Origin: Candidatus Woesearchaeota archaeon | GTDB taxonomy: Archaea > Nanobdellota > Nanobdellia > Woesearchaeales > GW2011-AR4 | Assembly: GCA_016784195.1 (NCBI GenBank) | Contig: JADHVE010000003.1 | Coordinates: 1 to 37,871 of the forward strand | DNA: 37,871 nucleotides | Reading direction: 5' to 3' | Shown here: positions 23,720 to 32,309 of the stretch, one piece after another | Position numbering within the stretch: the first letter of the stretch is position 1 | Layout: each line of letters opens with the position of its first letter | Position numbers and translations under genes: made by a program | Notes under the pieces: model-generated | What the model saw: only the letters and a program-made list of their open reading frames with translations | What the model was told of the DNA's origin: nothing | Database searches by the model: none

Positions 23720-24820
23720 ATGATTAAGCTAGATGGTTCTTACATGGAAGGGGGGGGAAGCATAGTAAGGCAAGCCTTAGCACTCTCAACAATAACCCAA
23801 AAGCCGTTTGAAGTTGATAATATAAGGCAGGGGAGAGCAACTCCGGGATTGAAAAACCAGCACCTTCATGGTATAAAGGCTTTAGAAAAATTATGCAGCG
23901 CAAAAACAGAAGGCGTTTCTTTAGCATCAACTCATCTTAAATACTGGCCAAATAAAATTGAAAGCAAAAATTTGGATATTGATATTGGAACTTCCGGCTC
24001 AATAACTCTATTATTACAATCCCTGCTAATCCCCTCTATTTTTGCAGATAAGCCATTAAAAATAACCATAATCGGAGGAACTGAAGGAAAATTTGCCCAG
24101 CCTTTTGATTATTTCAATGAAGTTTTTTTACCTCAGCTAAGAAGGTTTGCGGATATTGAAGTGAGATTACTCAAACGAGGATATTACCCTAAGGGAAATG
24201 GTAAAATTGAGCTCAAAATAAAGCAAAAATTTCATTTAAATGATTTTAATAATTTTGAAGATTTTCACAAACAATTAAAAGGAAACATTCCAAGAATAAG
24301 CCTAACGGAGCAGCATAACTTAATCCAGATAAAAGGAATTTCACATGCTTCTTTTACCCTGCAAAAAGCAAATGTCGCTGAAAGGCAGACAAAAACAGCA
24401 GAATTAATATTGAAAAATAAATACAGCTGCCCTGTGAACATAGGCACTGCCTATAACGAAACCTTATCAACAGGCTCAGGAATAGCTTTATGGGCTGTTT
24501 TTTCCAAAGATGAAGATGAAATTGACATCACCAACCCAATAAGGATAGGATCAGATTCTTTAGGAGAAAGAGGGAAAAAAGCAGAGATAGTAGGCCAGCA
24601 AGCAGCAAGTAATTTAATAAACGAAATAGAAAGCAAAGCCCCAGTTGACCATTACTTAGCTGATCAAATTTTATCGTTTATGGCTCTAACTGGTAAAAGC
24701 AAAATAAAAACCTCAAAAATAACAAGTCATTGCAAAACAAATATCTATGTCATAGAGCAGTTCCTTGGCAAAACATTCGAAGTTGATGAAAAAGAAAATG
24801 TTATTTCTACTATAGATTAA
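23720..24820 (+). CDS. rtcA: RNA 3'-terminal phosphate cyclase
   Basis: 366 residues. The enzyme uses ATP to convert RNA 3'-phosphate to a 2',3'-cyclic phosphate. The N-terminus 'IKLDGSYMEGGGSIVRQALA' is the family signature (DGS..EGGG.I.R). 'IRQGRATPGLKNQHLHGIKA' and 'IDIGTSGSITLLLQSLL' follow. 'PVDHYLADQILSFMAL' near the C-terminus carries the histidine that is adenylated. RtcB is not in the window. Starts at an ATG with AT-rich sequence about 26 nt upstream. Confidence 0.94.
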   Translation: MIKLDGSYMEGGGSIVRQALALSTITQKPFEVDNIRQGRATPGLKNQHLHGIKALEKLCSAKTEGVSLASTHLKYWPNKIESKNLDIDIGTSGSITLLLQSLLIPSIFADKPLKITIIGGTEGKFAQPFDYFNEVFLPQLRRFADIEVRLLKRGYYPKGNGKIELKIKQKFHLNDFNNFEDFHKQLKGNIPRISLTEQHNLIQIKGISHASFTLQKANVAERQTKTAELILKNKYSCPVNIGTAYNETLSTGSGIALWAVFSKDEDEIDITNPIRIGSDSLGERGKKAEIVGQQAASNLINEIESKAPVDHYLADQILSFMALTGKSKIKTSKITSHCKTNIYVIEQFLGKTFEVDEKENVISTID

Positions 24821-24834
24821 AAAAATCCATAATC

Positions 24835-24843
24835 TTTATAAAC
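24835..24843 (+). promoter_or_regulatory. TATA box of the zinc-ribbon/aEF1B operon
   Basis: TTTATAAAC, centred 26 nt before ATG 24865. A leaderless mRNA is implied. Confidence 0.5.
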
Positions 24844-24864
24844 AAAACTCAAATCCCACTTATC

Positions 24865-25041
24865 ATGGCAGAAGAAAAATTTGTATGTTTATCATGTAAA
24901 AAACGAATAACAAACACTCTGGGAACAACTAGATTTAAATGCCCGAACTGCGCTAAATCAGAAATCATCAGATGCAGGCATTGCAGGGAAATAGTTGCAA
25001 AGTACAAATGTGCATTATGCAATTTTGAAGGTCCTAATTAA
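24865..25041 (+). CDS. Zinc-ribbon RNA-binding protein (DUF1610-like)
   Basis: 58 residues. Four cysteine pairs, CLSC, CPNC, CRHC and CALC, form two zinc ribbons. The sequence 'RFKCPNCAKSEIIRCRHCRE' and the short 'NFEGPN' end are typical of the small archaeal zinc-finger protein encoded next to elongation factor 1-beta. It begins leaderless after its own TATA. The aEF1B gene starts 8 nt after its stop, so the two form an operon. A role in translation is inferred from this conserved pairing. Confidence 0.88.
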   Translation: MAEEKFVCLSCKKRITNTLGTTRFKCPNCAKSEIIRCRHCREIVAKYKCALCNFEGPN

Positions 25042-25049
25042 TTCTAAAA

Positions 25050-25328
25050 ATGGCTAGTGTAATAATAACTCTAAAAATAATGCCAAAAAGCCCGGAAGTA
25101 GATTTAAATCCATTAGAACAGAAAGCAAAAGATATTATAAAAGAATTCACAGGGGAAACAGAATTTAAAACCGAACAGGAGCCAATTGCATTCGGCCTTA
25201 AAGCATTAAATATAATGTTTGTTATGGACGAAAGCAAAGGCTCAACCGAAGAGATGGAAAACAAGATAAAAACCATTGAAGGAATAAATTCTGTTGAAGT
25301 TGTTGATGTTCGAAGAGCTATAGGTTAA
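25050..25328 (+). CDS. ef1b: Translation elongation factor 1-beta (aEF1B)
   Basis: 92 residues, the archaeal length. It is the GDP/GTP exchange factor of EF1A. It opens 'MASVIITLKIMPKSPEVDL', continues 'EQEPIAFGLKALNIMFVMDE' and ends 'GINSVEVVDVRRAIG', all characteristic of the ferredoxin-like exchange domain. Second gene of the operon with the zinc-ribbon protein. Confidence 0.95.
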   Translation: MASVIITLKIMPKSPEVDLNPLEQKAKDIIKEFTGETEFKTEQEPIAFGLKALNIMFVMDESKGSTEEMENKIKTIEGINSVEVVDVRRAIG

Positions 25329-25380
25329 TTAAGCATTTTCCAGTTTAAGACAGTTTCTGTTGTATCTTCCCAGCTTCCGC

Positions 25381-26433
25381 CTATTGCTTCACGAATCGTA
25401 ATAATTTACCTAAGGGAATATCTGATCTCAACCCAGTACCTGAAAAATGTGTTTCACTAACCTTAAACCCTCCACGCTTTATCCTTTTAATTAATTTTTC
25501 TTTTTTCGGTATTTTTTTTATTTTATGTTTCTTAACCAACTTATGGACATCATAAAAGCCGACGGTATTTATTTTTGATTCATCTTTTATTATTTTTAAA
25601 AATTTAATTAATTCTTGGTCATATATTTTATTTTTTAATAATAATTTATAAATACAATCCACCAATTTCTTATCCCACAATTTACCTGCCCATAACGGCC
25701 CTGCTTTTTCAAAAAACCCATGCTGTTCTATAACCTTGTCAGCATCCTTTTTTCCTTTAACACACTTAAAAAATATCCTGAAATAATGATTCTTAAAATA
25801 AGAAAAAATAGGGATTAAAGCCTTTTCATACTGTGCTCCAATCAGCTGGCATTTTCTTATTAAAATCCTCAGCCCGATTTCATGCATCAATTCATTTCTT
25901 AAAGGCTCTGCCCAGTATTTCCGCCTGCAAACTTTAGGGTATGTGCCGGTTAAAGCAGCAGTATCAGTAGCAGTAACTGCTAAAATACCTTCCCTGGATA
26001 TCCTTCTGATAGCAGAATCAAGCATAAAATTGGGGCTTCCAAAAGGATCAACATCAATATAATCAAAACCTTTAGAGTTTAAAAGAAAAAGATTAGCATC
26101 TTCATTAGTTATTCTTACCTTATCTTTTATTGTTTTATTTAATAATAAATCACTTTTAATTGATTTAACAGCATCTTTTGAAATATCATTAAAGCTTATA
26201 CTTTTAATCTTATTTTTCCTTAATTCCAGTAAGAACCTGATACCTCTAATACCTGTTCCGGCTAAAGGCAGCCCAATCTGCATATCTTTTTTCCCTATAC
26301 AATTCAGCAGCAAAACAGAAATATCTCTGTTATGCGCCATTACAGGATTATAAAAAACCTCCATCTCTTTGCTTATCTTCTTTGCTTTCCTGACCTTTAT
26401 TCTGGCGTTTCCTTCTTTAATTATTTCATACAT
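25381..26433 (-). CDS. trm1: tRNA (guanine(26)-N(2))-dimethyltransferase
   Basis: 350 residues. It methylates G26 of tRNA to m2,2G using S-adenosylmethionine. 'EVFYNPVMAHNRDISVLLL' is the family N-terminal motif. 'LAGTGIRGIRFLLEL' is the SAM-binding loop. 'FDYIDVDPFGSPNFMLDSAI' is the catalytic D-P-F-G motif. 'TATDTAALTGTYPKVCRRKY' and 'HEIGLRILIRKC' complete the pattern. It is divergent from aIF5B, with copy 1 of the 93-nt repeat in between. Confidence 0.95.
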   Translation of the reverse strand: MYEIIKEGNARIKVRKAKKISKEMEVFYNPVMAHNRDISVLLLNCIGKKDMQIGLPLAGTGIRGIRFLLELRKNKIKSISFNDISKDAVKSIKSDLLLNKTIKDKVRITNEDANLFLLNSKGFDYIDVDPFGSPNFMLDSAIRRISREGILAVTATDTAALTGTYPKVCRRKYWAEPLRNELMHEIGLRILIRKCQLIGAQYEKALIPIFSYFKNHYFRIFFKCVKGKKDADKVIEQHGFFEKAGPLWAGKLWDKKLVDCIYKLLLKNKIYDQELIKFLKIIKDESKINTVGFYDVHKLVKKHKIKKIPKKEKLIKRIKRGGFKVSETHFSGTGLRSDIPLGKLLRFVKQ

Positions 26434-26475
26434 AATAAAAAGAGCTTATTAGCCTATTTAAAATTATTTTGATTT

Positions 26476-26568
26476 TATAACAAACACATTAATCAATCGA
26501 ACATTATTATGTGTTTGTTATATTCGACGAACTAAACACTATGTTTGAATATTTAGTTCGTGCACTAT
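26476..26568 (+). repeat. 93-nt double-hairpin element, copy 1
   Basis: Stem 1 is a perfect 14-bp pairing (26476-26489 with 26509-26522, TATAACAAACACAT/ATGTGTTTGTTATA) with a 19-nt loop. Stem 2 is 10 bp (26527-26536 with 26552-26561) with a 15-nt loop. TCGAACAT in loop 1 (26497-26504) can pair with ATGTTTGA in loop 2 (26541-26548). It lies between the divergent trm1 and aIF5B genes. It is 79/93 identical to copy 2 and 76/93 to copy 3 by hand count, without gaps. Confidence 0.85.
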
Positions 26569-26618
26569 AAAACAACAACATTTAAAAAACGCTATTGACT
26601 TCTCACTGATTGATAAAA

Positions 26619-28379
26619 ATGCCGTTAAGACAGGTCGTGGTGAGTTTTGTAGGTCATGTAGACCACGGGAAATCAAGTATCTTAGATAAAATTAGGGATA
26701 CCGCTATTGTCTCTTCTGAAGCAGGAGGCATTACCCAGGCAATCGGCGCTTCAATAATCCCTTTACAAACCATCAAAAAAATCTGCGGGCAACTGCTTAA
26801 AACCTTAAACATGGAAATCAAGATTCCCGGAATACTCGCAATAGATACTCCAGGCCATGCAGCCTTCACAAACCTGAGAAAAAGAGGAGGAAACTTGGCA
26901 GACATAGCCATATTGGTAATAGACATCCATGAGGGAATTAAGCCCCAGACACTTGAATGTATTGAAATTTTAAAGCAATACAAAACCCCTTTTTTAATAG
27001 CCTTAAACAAAATAGACTTATTATCTGGCTGGCAGCATCATGAAGGCATTTTGTTGGAAACAATAAAAAAACAATCTGCAAATATTCAGCAGTTATTAGA
27101 TAAAAAGATTTATGAGTTAGTGGGTAAATTATCAGAGCTTGGATTTAACTCAGAAAGATTTGATAGGATAGAAGATTATACAAAGCAGATTGCTATTATT
27201 CCTACTTCTGCAAAAACCGGCCAAGGCATACCTGAGCTTTTAATGTCCTTGACAGGCTTAGCCCAAAAATTTCTCGAGCAATGCCTTGAATGCAATATAA
27301 AAGGGCCTGCAAAAGGCACAGTATTAGAAATTAAAGAAGAAAAAGGCTTAGGCAAGACAATAGATGTCATAATCTATGATGGAACATTAAAGAAAAACGA
27401 CATAGTTGTTATTGGAACCCTTGATGAGCCCATTGTAACAAAAGTAAAAGCACTCCTTGAGCCAGCTCCATTAGCAGAAATGAGGGACAAAAAAAGCAAA
27501 TTCAGGCAGGTAAAAGAAGTATTTGCAGCTACTGGCGTAAAAATCTCTGCTCCGGAACTTGAAAATGCAGTAGCAGGAATGCCTTTAAGGTGCTGCAAAA
27601 AAGAAGAAATTGAAAAAATCAAAGAAGAGATCAAAAAAGAAATTTCAGAAGTCTTGATTGAAACAGAAAAAGAAGGCATCATACTAAAAGCAGATTCTTT
27701 AGGCTCTTTAGAAGCCCTGATAAAGCTGTCAAAAGAAAAAAACATACCTATAAGAAAAGCTACTATTGGAAACATCTCAAAAAAAGATTTGTCAGATGCC
27801 GAATCAATCTGCAAAAAAGATCCCTTAAAAGCAGCTGTTCTAGGCTTTAATGTAAAAGATGATTCAAAAACATGCATTGAGAATGTAAAGGTAATAACCT
27901 CAGATATAATATACAAGCTCATAGAGGATTTTGAAAAATGGCGGGAAGGGGAAATAAAAAAACAGCAAGGCAAAGCCCTCGAACTTTTGGTAAGGCCATG
28001 CAAAATGCAGATAATGAGGGGCTATATATTCAGGCAGAACAACCCCGCTGTTGTGGGAGTTGATATCTTATCAGGAACACTAAAAGCAAACACGCCTTTA
28101 ATGAATCAAAACGGCAACGAACTAACAGAGGCCAAAAGTATACAGCTGGAGCAAAAAAACATAGACAAAGCAGAAAAGGGCAAGCAGGTAGCTGTTTCTT
28201 TGCCTAATGTGACTGTTGGCAGGCAGATAAATGAAGGAGATATATTGTATAGTGCAGTACCAGAAGAAGATTTCAGAAAACTAAAGGACTTAAAAGACCA
28301 GCTAAGCCAGGAAGAAATAGCAATATTGAAGGAAATAGCAGAAATTAAAAGAAAAGACAACGTGGTTTGGGGAATTTAA
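26619..28379 (+). CDS. infB: Translation initiation factor aIF5B
   Basis: 586 residues from ATG 26619; a TTG three codons earlier is less likely. A GTPase that promotes subunit joining. G1 is GHVDHGKSS, G3 is DTPGHA and G4 is NKID, followed by 'PTSAKTGQGIPELLMSL' (G5). The remainder has the order of domains II-IV: 'KGPAKGTVLEIKEEKGLGKT', 'LKADSLGSLEALIKL' and 'AVVGVDILSGTLKANTPLM'. Length matches archaeal eIF5B. No intein. The 93-nt repeat copy 1 ends about 50 nt before the start; a T-A-rich ACATTTAAAAA block (26578-26588) may be its promoter. Confidence 0.96.
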   Translation: MPLRQVVVSFVGHVDHGKSSILDKIRDTAIVSSEAGGITQAIGASIIPLQTIKKICGQLLKTLNMEIKIPGILAIDTPGHAAFTNLRKRGGNLADIAILVIDIHEGIKPQTLECIEILKQYKTPFLIALNKIDLLSGWQHHEGILLETIKKQSANIQQLLDKKIYELVGKLSELGFNSERFDRIEDYTKQIAIIPTSAKTGQGIPELLMSLTGLAQKFLEQCLECNIKGPAKGTVLEIKEEKGLGKTIDVIIYDGTLKKNDIVVIGTLDEPIVTKVKALLEPAPLAEMRDKKSKFRQVKEVFAATGVKISAPELENAVAGMPLRCCKKEEIEKIKEEIKKEISEVLIETEKEGIILKADSLGSLEALIKLSKEKNIPIRKATIGNISKKDLSDAESICKKDPLKAAVLGFNVKDDSKTCIENVKVITSDIIYKLIEDFEKWREGEIKKQQGKALELLVRPCKMQIMRGYIFRQNNPAVVGVDILSGTLKANTPLMNQNGNELTEAKSIQLEQKNIDKAEKGKQVAVSLPNVTVGRQINEGDILYSAVPEEDFRKLKDLKDQLSQEEIAILKEIAEIKRKDNVVWGI

Positions 28380-28390
28380 TGAACCAGATA

Positions 28391-28429
28391 AACCCTCTGA
28401 GGCTTTACCGCTGAGGGTTAAAATTTTTG
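28391..28429 (+). terminator. Hairpin after aIF5B
   Basis: AACCCTC (28391-28397) pairs with GAGGGTT (28413-28419). An inner GG/CC may also pair. It is followed by AAAATTTTT. It may end the aIF5B transcript before the PUA gene. Confidence 0.45.
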
Positions 28430-28442
28430 ATTAAATATTAAA

Positions 28443-28895
28443 ATGCAGAATTTAACAATTTTGAATAAAAAACAGGCAAAAGAAATTCTGAAATTGATTA
28501 AAAAACAATTCAATGCAGATTTTAAGTCAGACTATGCTTTCCTAAAAAACGAAAAAGAGAAAATATACTTGATTCATAAAGATATTTCAGTAATTAATAT
28601 TGAAAAGTTAAGAATCAATTCTTTCGGCATGTATTTTGCGCAAATAAGAAACAATGAAATAAGGCTCAGTATAGAAGGCTCACAGCTAATAGGCCCAAAA
28701 GCAGATAAAAACATTTTAGAGATAGATGAAAAACAAACAAAAGAATGGATGGCTGGAACTGATTTGGAGATTGAAGGAGATTATTCTGGATTTGTATTAG
28801 TTAAGCATAATAAAGATTTCTTAGGCTGCGGAAAAGCAAGAGATGGGAAAGTTTTTAATTTTGTAGGGAAAGCCAGGAGAATAACTACAACTTAA
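28443..28895 (+). CDS. PUA-domain RNA-binding protein
   Basis: 150 residues: an N-terminal alpha/beta region (about 1-75) and a C-terminal PUA domain. The PUA part has 'RLSIEGSQLIGPKADKNILE', 'EWMAGTDLEIEGDYSGFVLV' and 'FLGCGKARDGKVFNFVGKAR', ending in the usual 'ARRI'. This layout is that of the archaeal small PUA proteins related to the ribosome-assembly factor Nip7. RNA binding is well supported by the fold; the target is unknown. The 3' end overlaps the convergent RelA-like gene by 11 nt. Confidence 0.85.
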   Translation: MQNLTILNKKQAKEILKLIKKQFNADFKSDYAFLKNEKEKIYLIHKDISVINIEKLRINSFGMYFAQIRNNEIRLSIEGSQLIGPKADKNILEIDEKQTKEWMAGTDLEIEGDYSGFVLVKHNKDFLGCGKARDGKVFNFVGKARRITTT

Positions 28896-30174
28896 TTGGT
28901 TCTGTTAATTCTTGTCTCCCAAATAAACTTTCTAAATTTCTTTTGTAATCATCAATAAATTCTTGTTTACTCAATTGCGAATTGCCTTGGTCACTCATCT
29001 TCACTTTCCCCCCTAATTGTTTTTCTTTGTAAAGCCCATGTCTCGCATTACTTGCTGTATCAATATAGCCGTAATGATATTGCTCTTTATCAAAAATTTG
29101 TATCTCTCTTGTTACTTTTCCTGTTCTCATGGTTGAAGTACTTACAACCACTTTAATCATCTTGAAACCATTAGGTTTAGGTGAAGCATACAGATCCCTA
29201 GTTAATAACCACTCTAAATCCAAATTGCCCAATTTAGGAGATTTTTTTAAATAGTCTCCAAATTCTCTAACTTCTTTCTCATCAGCAAGGATTACTCTAT
29301 TCGCTGTCCAATCGTTTATTGGATACTCTTTAGGGTATGTTTCCCAGGGGCATGTTGTTTTAAAATCAAATTTTTTTATTAATTTGGCTGTTAGTGTTTG
29401 TTTCAACCTCGAACTCATAAATCGGAAATTCGATCCTCGATATTCTTCAGCAGTAGGCGATTTAACATCTTCTAAAACTATGTTACCTTCATTCCTGGAA
29501 AGCATCAATCTGGATGCTTCCTTTAAAGTTCCATCATTTTCATCTTTAATATATTTCAATACTAAACCGCTCTGGACTGGTGAGATCATAGGCACTAATT
29601 TTTTCATTATTATTTGTCCATCTTCACCAATATAGTCTTGTATCTCATCTTCCTCAAAATAAAAAAACTTGGAGGTATTTATCCCAAACGAAGAGCTTTT
29701 CCTTAAAATATCAACCCCTCCAGAGTCTATGTTTCCTTGGTGATTATCAAATGCAGTCCTTACCATTTTCCTAGTCACATATTCATCTATAGTAGAGTAT
29801 CCTGATTGTTTTGTGTGTAAATAGTGTTCCCTATTACCGCTCAAATCTATTGGTAAAACCGTTTTAATATTCTCTTCTCCATAGAAAGTCCCCCCCACTA
29901 GCATAACAATCCTTTTTTTCTTTCTACCAAAAATCTGATTGTACAAACTTTGCGAAAATTCATACGTTGAAGTATCTAATATTTTTCTTTTCTTTTTAAT
30001 TTCATCTCTTGCTTTTTTCATATCCTCTTTAGAAATCTTGTATGTTAACCCTCTTTGAAAATTATTTTTCATATCCCTTACTATATCCCTAGCTTTTGAA
30101 TTCTTACCTTTATAGAAACTTTTCCCAAAATAAAAATCCATCAGGTTATGTTCTTTATTGTAAGATTGGACCAT
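28885..30174 (-). CDS. RelA/SpoT-like nucleotidyltransferase-domain protein
   Basis: 429 residues. Residues about 252-386 follow the RelA/SpoT synthetase order. 'SRLKQTLTAKLIKK' corresponds to R-x-K...S...K. 'INDWTANRVIL' (D288, R293) corresponds to D-x-x-G-x-R-V-I. 'SPKPNGFKMIKVVVS' corresponds to pK-x-x-G-Y-x-S-L-H. 'TREIQIFDKEQYHYGYIDTA' (E357) corresponds to vEiQiRT. 'ARHGLYKEKQ' corresponds to A-x-H-x-x-Y-K. The Asp and Glu of the active site are kept, but the G-loop Tyr is Phe and the His is Lys. Residues 1-240 match nothing I know. The product could be an alarmone, a tRNA modification as in toxSAS toxins, or nothing. It lies beside the HD hydrolase gene. Assignment by motif only. Confidence 0.6.
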   Translation of the reverse strand: MVQSYNKEHNLMDFYFGKSFYKGKNSKARDIVRDMKNNFQRGLTYKISKEDMKKARDEIKKKRKILDTSTYEFSQSLYNQIFGRKKKRIVMLVGGTFYGEENIKTVLPIDLSGNREHYLHTKQSGYSTIDEYVTRKMVRTAFDNHQGNIDSGGVDILRKSSSFGINTSKFFYFEEDEIQDYIGEDGQIIMKKLVPMISPVQSGLVLKYIKDENDGTLKEASRLMLSRNEGNIVLEDVKSPTAEEYRGSNFRFMSSRLKQTLTAKLIKKFDFKTTCPWETYPKEYPINDWTANRVILADEKEVREFGDYLKKSPKLGNLDLEWLLTRDLYASPKPNGFKMIKVVVSTSTMRTGKVTREIQIFDKEQYHYGYIDTASNARHGLYKEKQLGGKVKMSDQGNSQLSKQEFIDDYKRNLESLFGRQELTEPIKL

Positions 30175-30198
30175 TTTATTCAGTTAGTAAATTTTTTA

Positions 30199-30291
30199 TC
30201 TAGCAAACACATTAATTAATCAAATATTATTATGTGTTTGTTATACCCTCCGAACTAAACACCATATTTAAATATTTAGTTTGTTCACTAT
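30199..30291 (+). repeat. 93-nt double-hairpin element, copy 2
   Basis: Stem 1 pairs 30201-30212 with 30232-30243 (one G-T), with a 19-nt loop. Stem 2 pairs 30251-30259 with 30275-30283 (one G-T), with a 15-nt loop. The loops pair through AAATAT (30222-30227) and ATATTT (30264-30269), where copies 1 and 3 have GAACAT/ATGTTT and GAACAT/ATGTTC. It lies between the 123-residue gene and the RelA-like gene. Its last bases contain the stop codon of the 123-residue gene (TAG, 30288-30290). Confidence 0.85.
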
Positions 30292-30659
30292 ATTTTGTTA
30301 AAATCTCCTAAAACTTGGTTTACAACCTGCCCATAATTTTCGAGAATACTTTCTAAAGGAATATCTTTTTTTGTTTGAAACAGCAAAATTTGCTGAATCA
30401 TTTTTGCAACATCTGCTTCCTTTACATTTTTTGTTGTAACGGGGTCATTTTCCCCTGCAATTAATGGGTTTACATGTTGTTGTTCAGTATTTGGCATCCA
30501 TCCCAATCTACTATACCCATCTGTTGAAATAAGGGTGTAAAATGAATAAAAATCTCTATCAGGCAAGTCATTTGACCGGCCATATAAATGGATCTCATAC
30601 GTTTTCATTTCTTGGTAGGCTGGTTTTTGATTCTCTAATTGTTTCAATTTAACCTCCAT
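30288..30659 (-). CDS. Unknown 123-residue protein between RelA-like and HD genes
   Basis: A soluble protein, not recognised. The N-terminal half has beta-type segments ('KTYEIHLYGRSNDLP', 'SFYTLISTDGYSRLGWMPN'). The C-terminal half is helical ('KEADVAKMIQQILLF', 'ESILENYGQVVNQVLGDF'). It has its own TATA on the minus strand (GTTTATATAG, 30681-30690), 26 nt before the ATG, so a leaderless mRNA. Its stop codon lies inside repeat copy 2. The position between an HD hydrolase-like and a RelA-like gene on the same strand suggests a shared function, for instance as a regulator or antitoxin; this is speculation from position. Confidence 0.6.
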   Translation of the reverse strand: MEVKLKQLENQKPAYQEMKTYEIHLYGRSNDLPDRDFYSFYTLISTDGYSRLGWMPNTEQQHVNPLIAGENDPVTTKNVKEADVAKMIQQILLFQTKKDIPLESILENYGQVVNQVLGDFNKI

Positions 30660-30680
30660 TTAGTCATCAGATATAAACTA

Positions 30681-30690
30681 CTATATAAAC
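30681..30690 (-). promoter_or_regulatory. TATA box of the 123-residue gene
   Basis: GTTTATATAG on the minus strand, centre 26 nt before ATG 30659. A second TATA-like GTTTATAT lies at 30671-30678. Confidence 0.5.
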
Positions 30691-30788
30691 CTTTCTAATT
30701 TCTCCACTACCTAGTAGTTAATAATAACTCTAAGCCCTATACCTCTTAAGATCTATATTTTTTGCAAATACAGCCCCAACTTAAGAAA

Positions 30789-32117
30789 TTAGTCAGACTC
30801 TAACATATTTCTAAAGTCCTCAGCAGTCTTATCTTTTAGATTAATCAGGCTAAAATTTTTGATAATCTGCTCAGATTTTAATATAGATTCCAATAATATC
30901 AAATCCTGATACTGAGTTAAGTAATCATCTTCTGCAACTAATCCTTCTTTGTTGTCCAGCAACATCCTCATATACCTGTAAATAGTTCCATCAAATATGT
31001 TGCCGTTTCCACCCAGGGTTGTATTTAGAAAATCTTTTGTACCTTTGTAATCAATTAGTTTTTCATCAAGTCTCTTTCTATCTTCTTTGCTTATCAAGTC
31101 TCTTTTACATAAATAAGTAATATCCTTCTTGCATTGTTTCAAAGCCTCAGTTCTTAGTTCGCCAGCTTGTGTTGATATCTTGTGTAGGTAATCCTTCTTA
31201 ATTTTTGTTTCCTTGACACTCGCTTCATGAATTATCACCAGACTTTTCCATTCTGCAAAAAGTCTGTTTGGAATTCCAAAATAGTCTCTGGGCATGTCTT
31301 TTAAGTTTGATAAGTCATCTGCAATCTTGCAATGGATTGTTCTCCTCTTGATTCTTTCAATATCATTTTTAACCAAAAGTTTTGAATTCACATGTCTCTC
31401 ATATTCTTTTATAAATTGCGATTTATCCTTAATATCTTTAAAATTCCCATAGAATGGCAATACATCAACAGGAGTTATTTCGGTGATAAATCCACTCTCA
31501 GGCATAGTAAAATAGAATATTTGGTCATAAAGGTACCTCAAATGAGTATTGTTAGAATCTCTGGTGAGATTCTTGATAATAGTCATGATTATCTTAATAT
31601 CCTTATAAAATAAGTCCTTATTCTCAATTTTCTTATTATTTTTAACAAAATTATAGAATTCAAGCCCAATAGAGTAAAAAATAGCATTTACTTTGCCCCT
31701 ATAGGCAGGATCACTCGTTTTCAATTCCTTTTCTGCTCTCTCTTCTATAATATCATGCAACATCTCTGCGATATAAGCAGTATACCCCACCTGATAACCA
31801 TTCAATAAAGATGTTGCGCTAGTAGGATGGCTGATATAGGGTTTATTAGTTTTCCTTTTATGGCCTCTATGACCTGCAATAGAATATGCTCTTCCAAATT
31901 TCATCATCTCCACTATATCTTCAATAGAGCGTTCTGCCTTAAGACCTTCATCATGACTTTCCTTAACATGGGGGATGTAATGATCAGTTACATACTTTTC
32001 TAAACCTCTATTTTCCTTATCAAATACTGCATAGACTATATTTGAAATATATTTTCCCTTATCTCCCAATATCCTCCCCTCCATTTCCAATAATCCTACT
32101 AATTCTGTTAAGCCCAC
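30789..32117 (-). CDS. SpoT/MESH1-like HD hydrolase-domain protein
   Basis: 442 residues from GTG 32117; ATG 32084 is the alternative. Residues 75-130 read 'GRAYSIAGHRGHKRKTNKPY', 'ISHPTSATSL' and 'YIAEMLHDIIEE', which is the RSH hydrolase pattern (A-Y-x-x-A...H-x-G-Q-x-R-K...P-Y-I-x-H-P...L-L-H-D-x-x-E-D). H83, H97, H121-D122 and E125 are kept. 'RRTIHCKIADDLSNLKDMP' (about 258-276) matches 'vlliKLADRLHNlrdl', supplying the last metal ligand. So the Mn-dependent ppGpp 3'-pyrophosphohydrolase fold appears complete. The C-terminal 170 residues are helical and unassigned; there is no synthetase or TGS domain. The RelA-like domain is encoded separately, two genes on. Confidence 0.7.
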   Translation of the reverse strand: MGLTELVGLLEMEGRILGDKGKYISNIVYAVFDKENRGLEKYVTDHYIPHVKESHDEGLKAERSIEDIVEMMKFGRAYSIAGHRGHKRKTNKPYISHPTSATSLLNGYQVGYTAYIAEMLHDIIEERAEKELKTSDPAYRGKVNAIFYSIGLEFYNFVKNNKKIENKDLFYKDIKIIMTIIKNLTRDSNNTHLRYLYDQIFYFTMPESGFITEITPVDVLPFYGNFKDIKDKSQFIKEYERHVNSKLLVKNDIERIKRRTIHCKIADDLSNLKDMPRDYFGIPNRLFAEWKSLVIIHEASVKETKIKKDYLHKISTQAGELRTEALKQCKKDITYLCKRDLISKEDRKRLDEKLIDYKGTKDFLNTTLGGNGNIFDGTIYRYMRMLLDNKEGLVAEDDYLTQYQDLILLESILKSEQIIKNFSLINLKDKTAEDFRNMLESD

Positions 32118-32309
32118 CCATTAATCCATATCCTAAGTCCATCCTTTTGTACATTTTTCAACCTATTATCATTATTTCAAAAAATAAAGAAAAAACCCCT
32201 TTTTACAGGTAGTACTCATTTCTAATATAAATACTTAACTAAAAATCAATTTCAGTTTATCCTCTGCTATTCAACCAGATACCTTAGAAATAAAACCCAA
32301 TTTTGTTTA
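32118..32309. other. Gap between the HD gene and repeat copy 3
   Basis: 192 nt, AT-rich. There is no clear TATA at the expected distance from GTG 32117. I see no gene or strong structure. Confidence 0.3.

Noticed and set aside
26476..26568. Integron attC site reading of the 93-nt element
   Set aside because: The folded two-part shape and the TAACAAA end recall attC sites, but the GTTRRRY/RYYYAAC core boxes are not present at the ends, no integrase is visible, and copy 1 lies between core genes.
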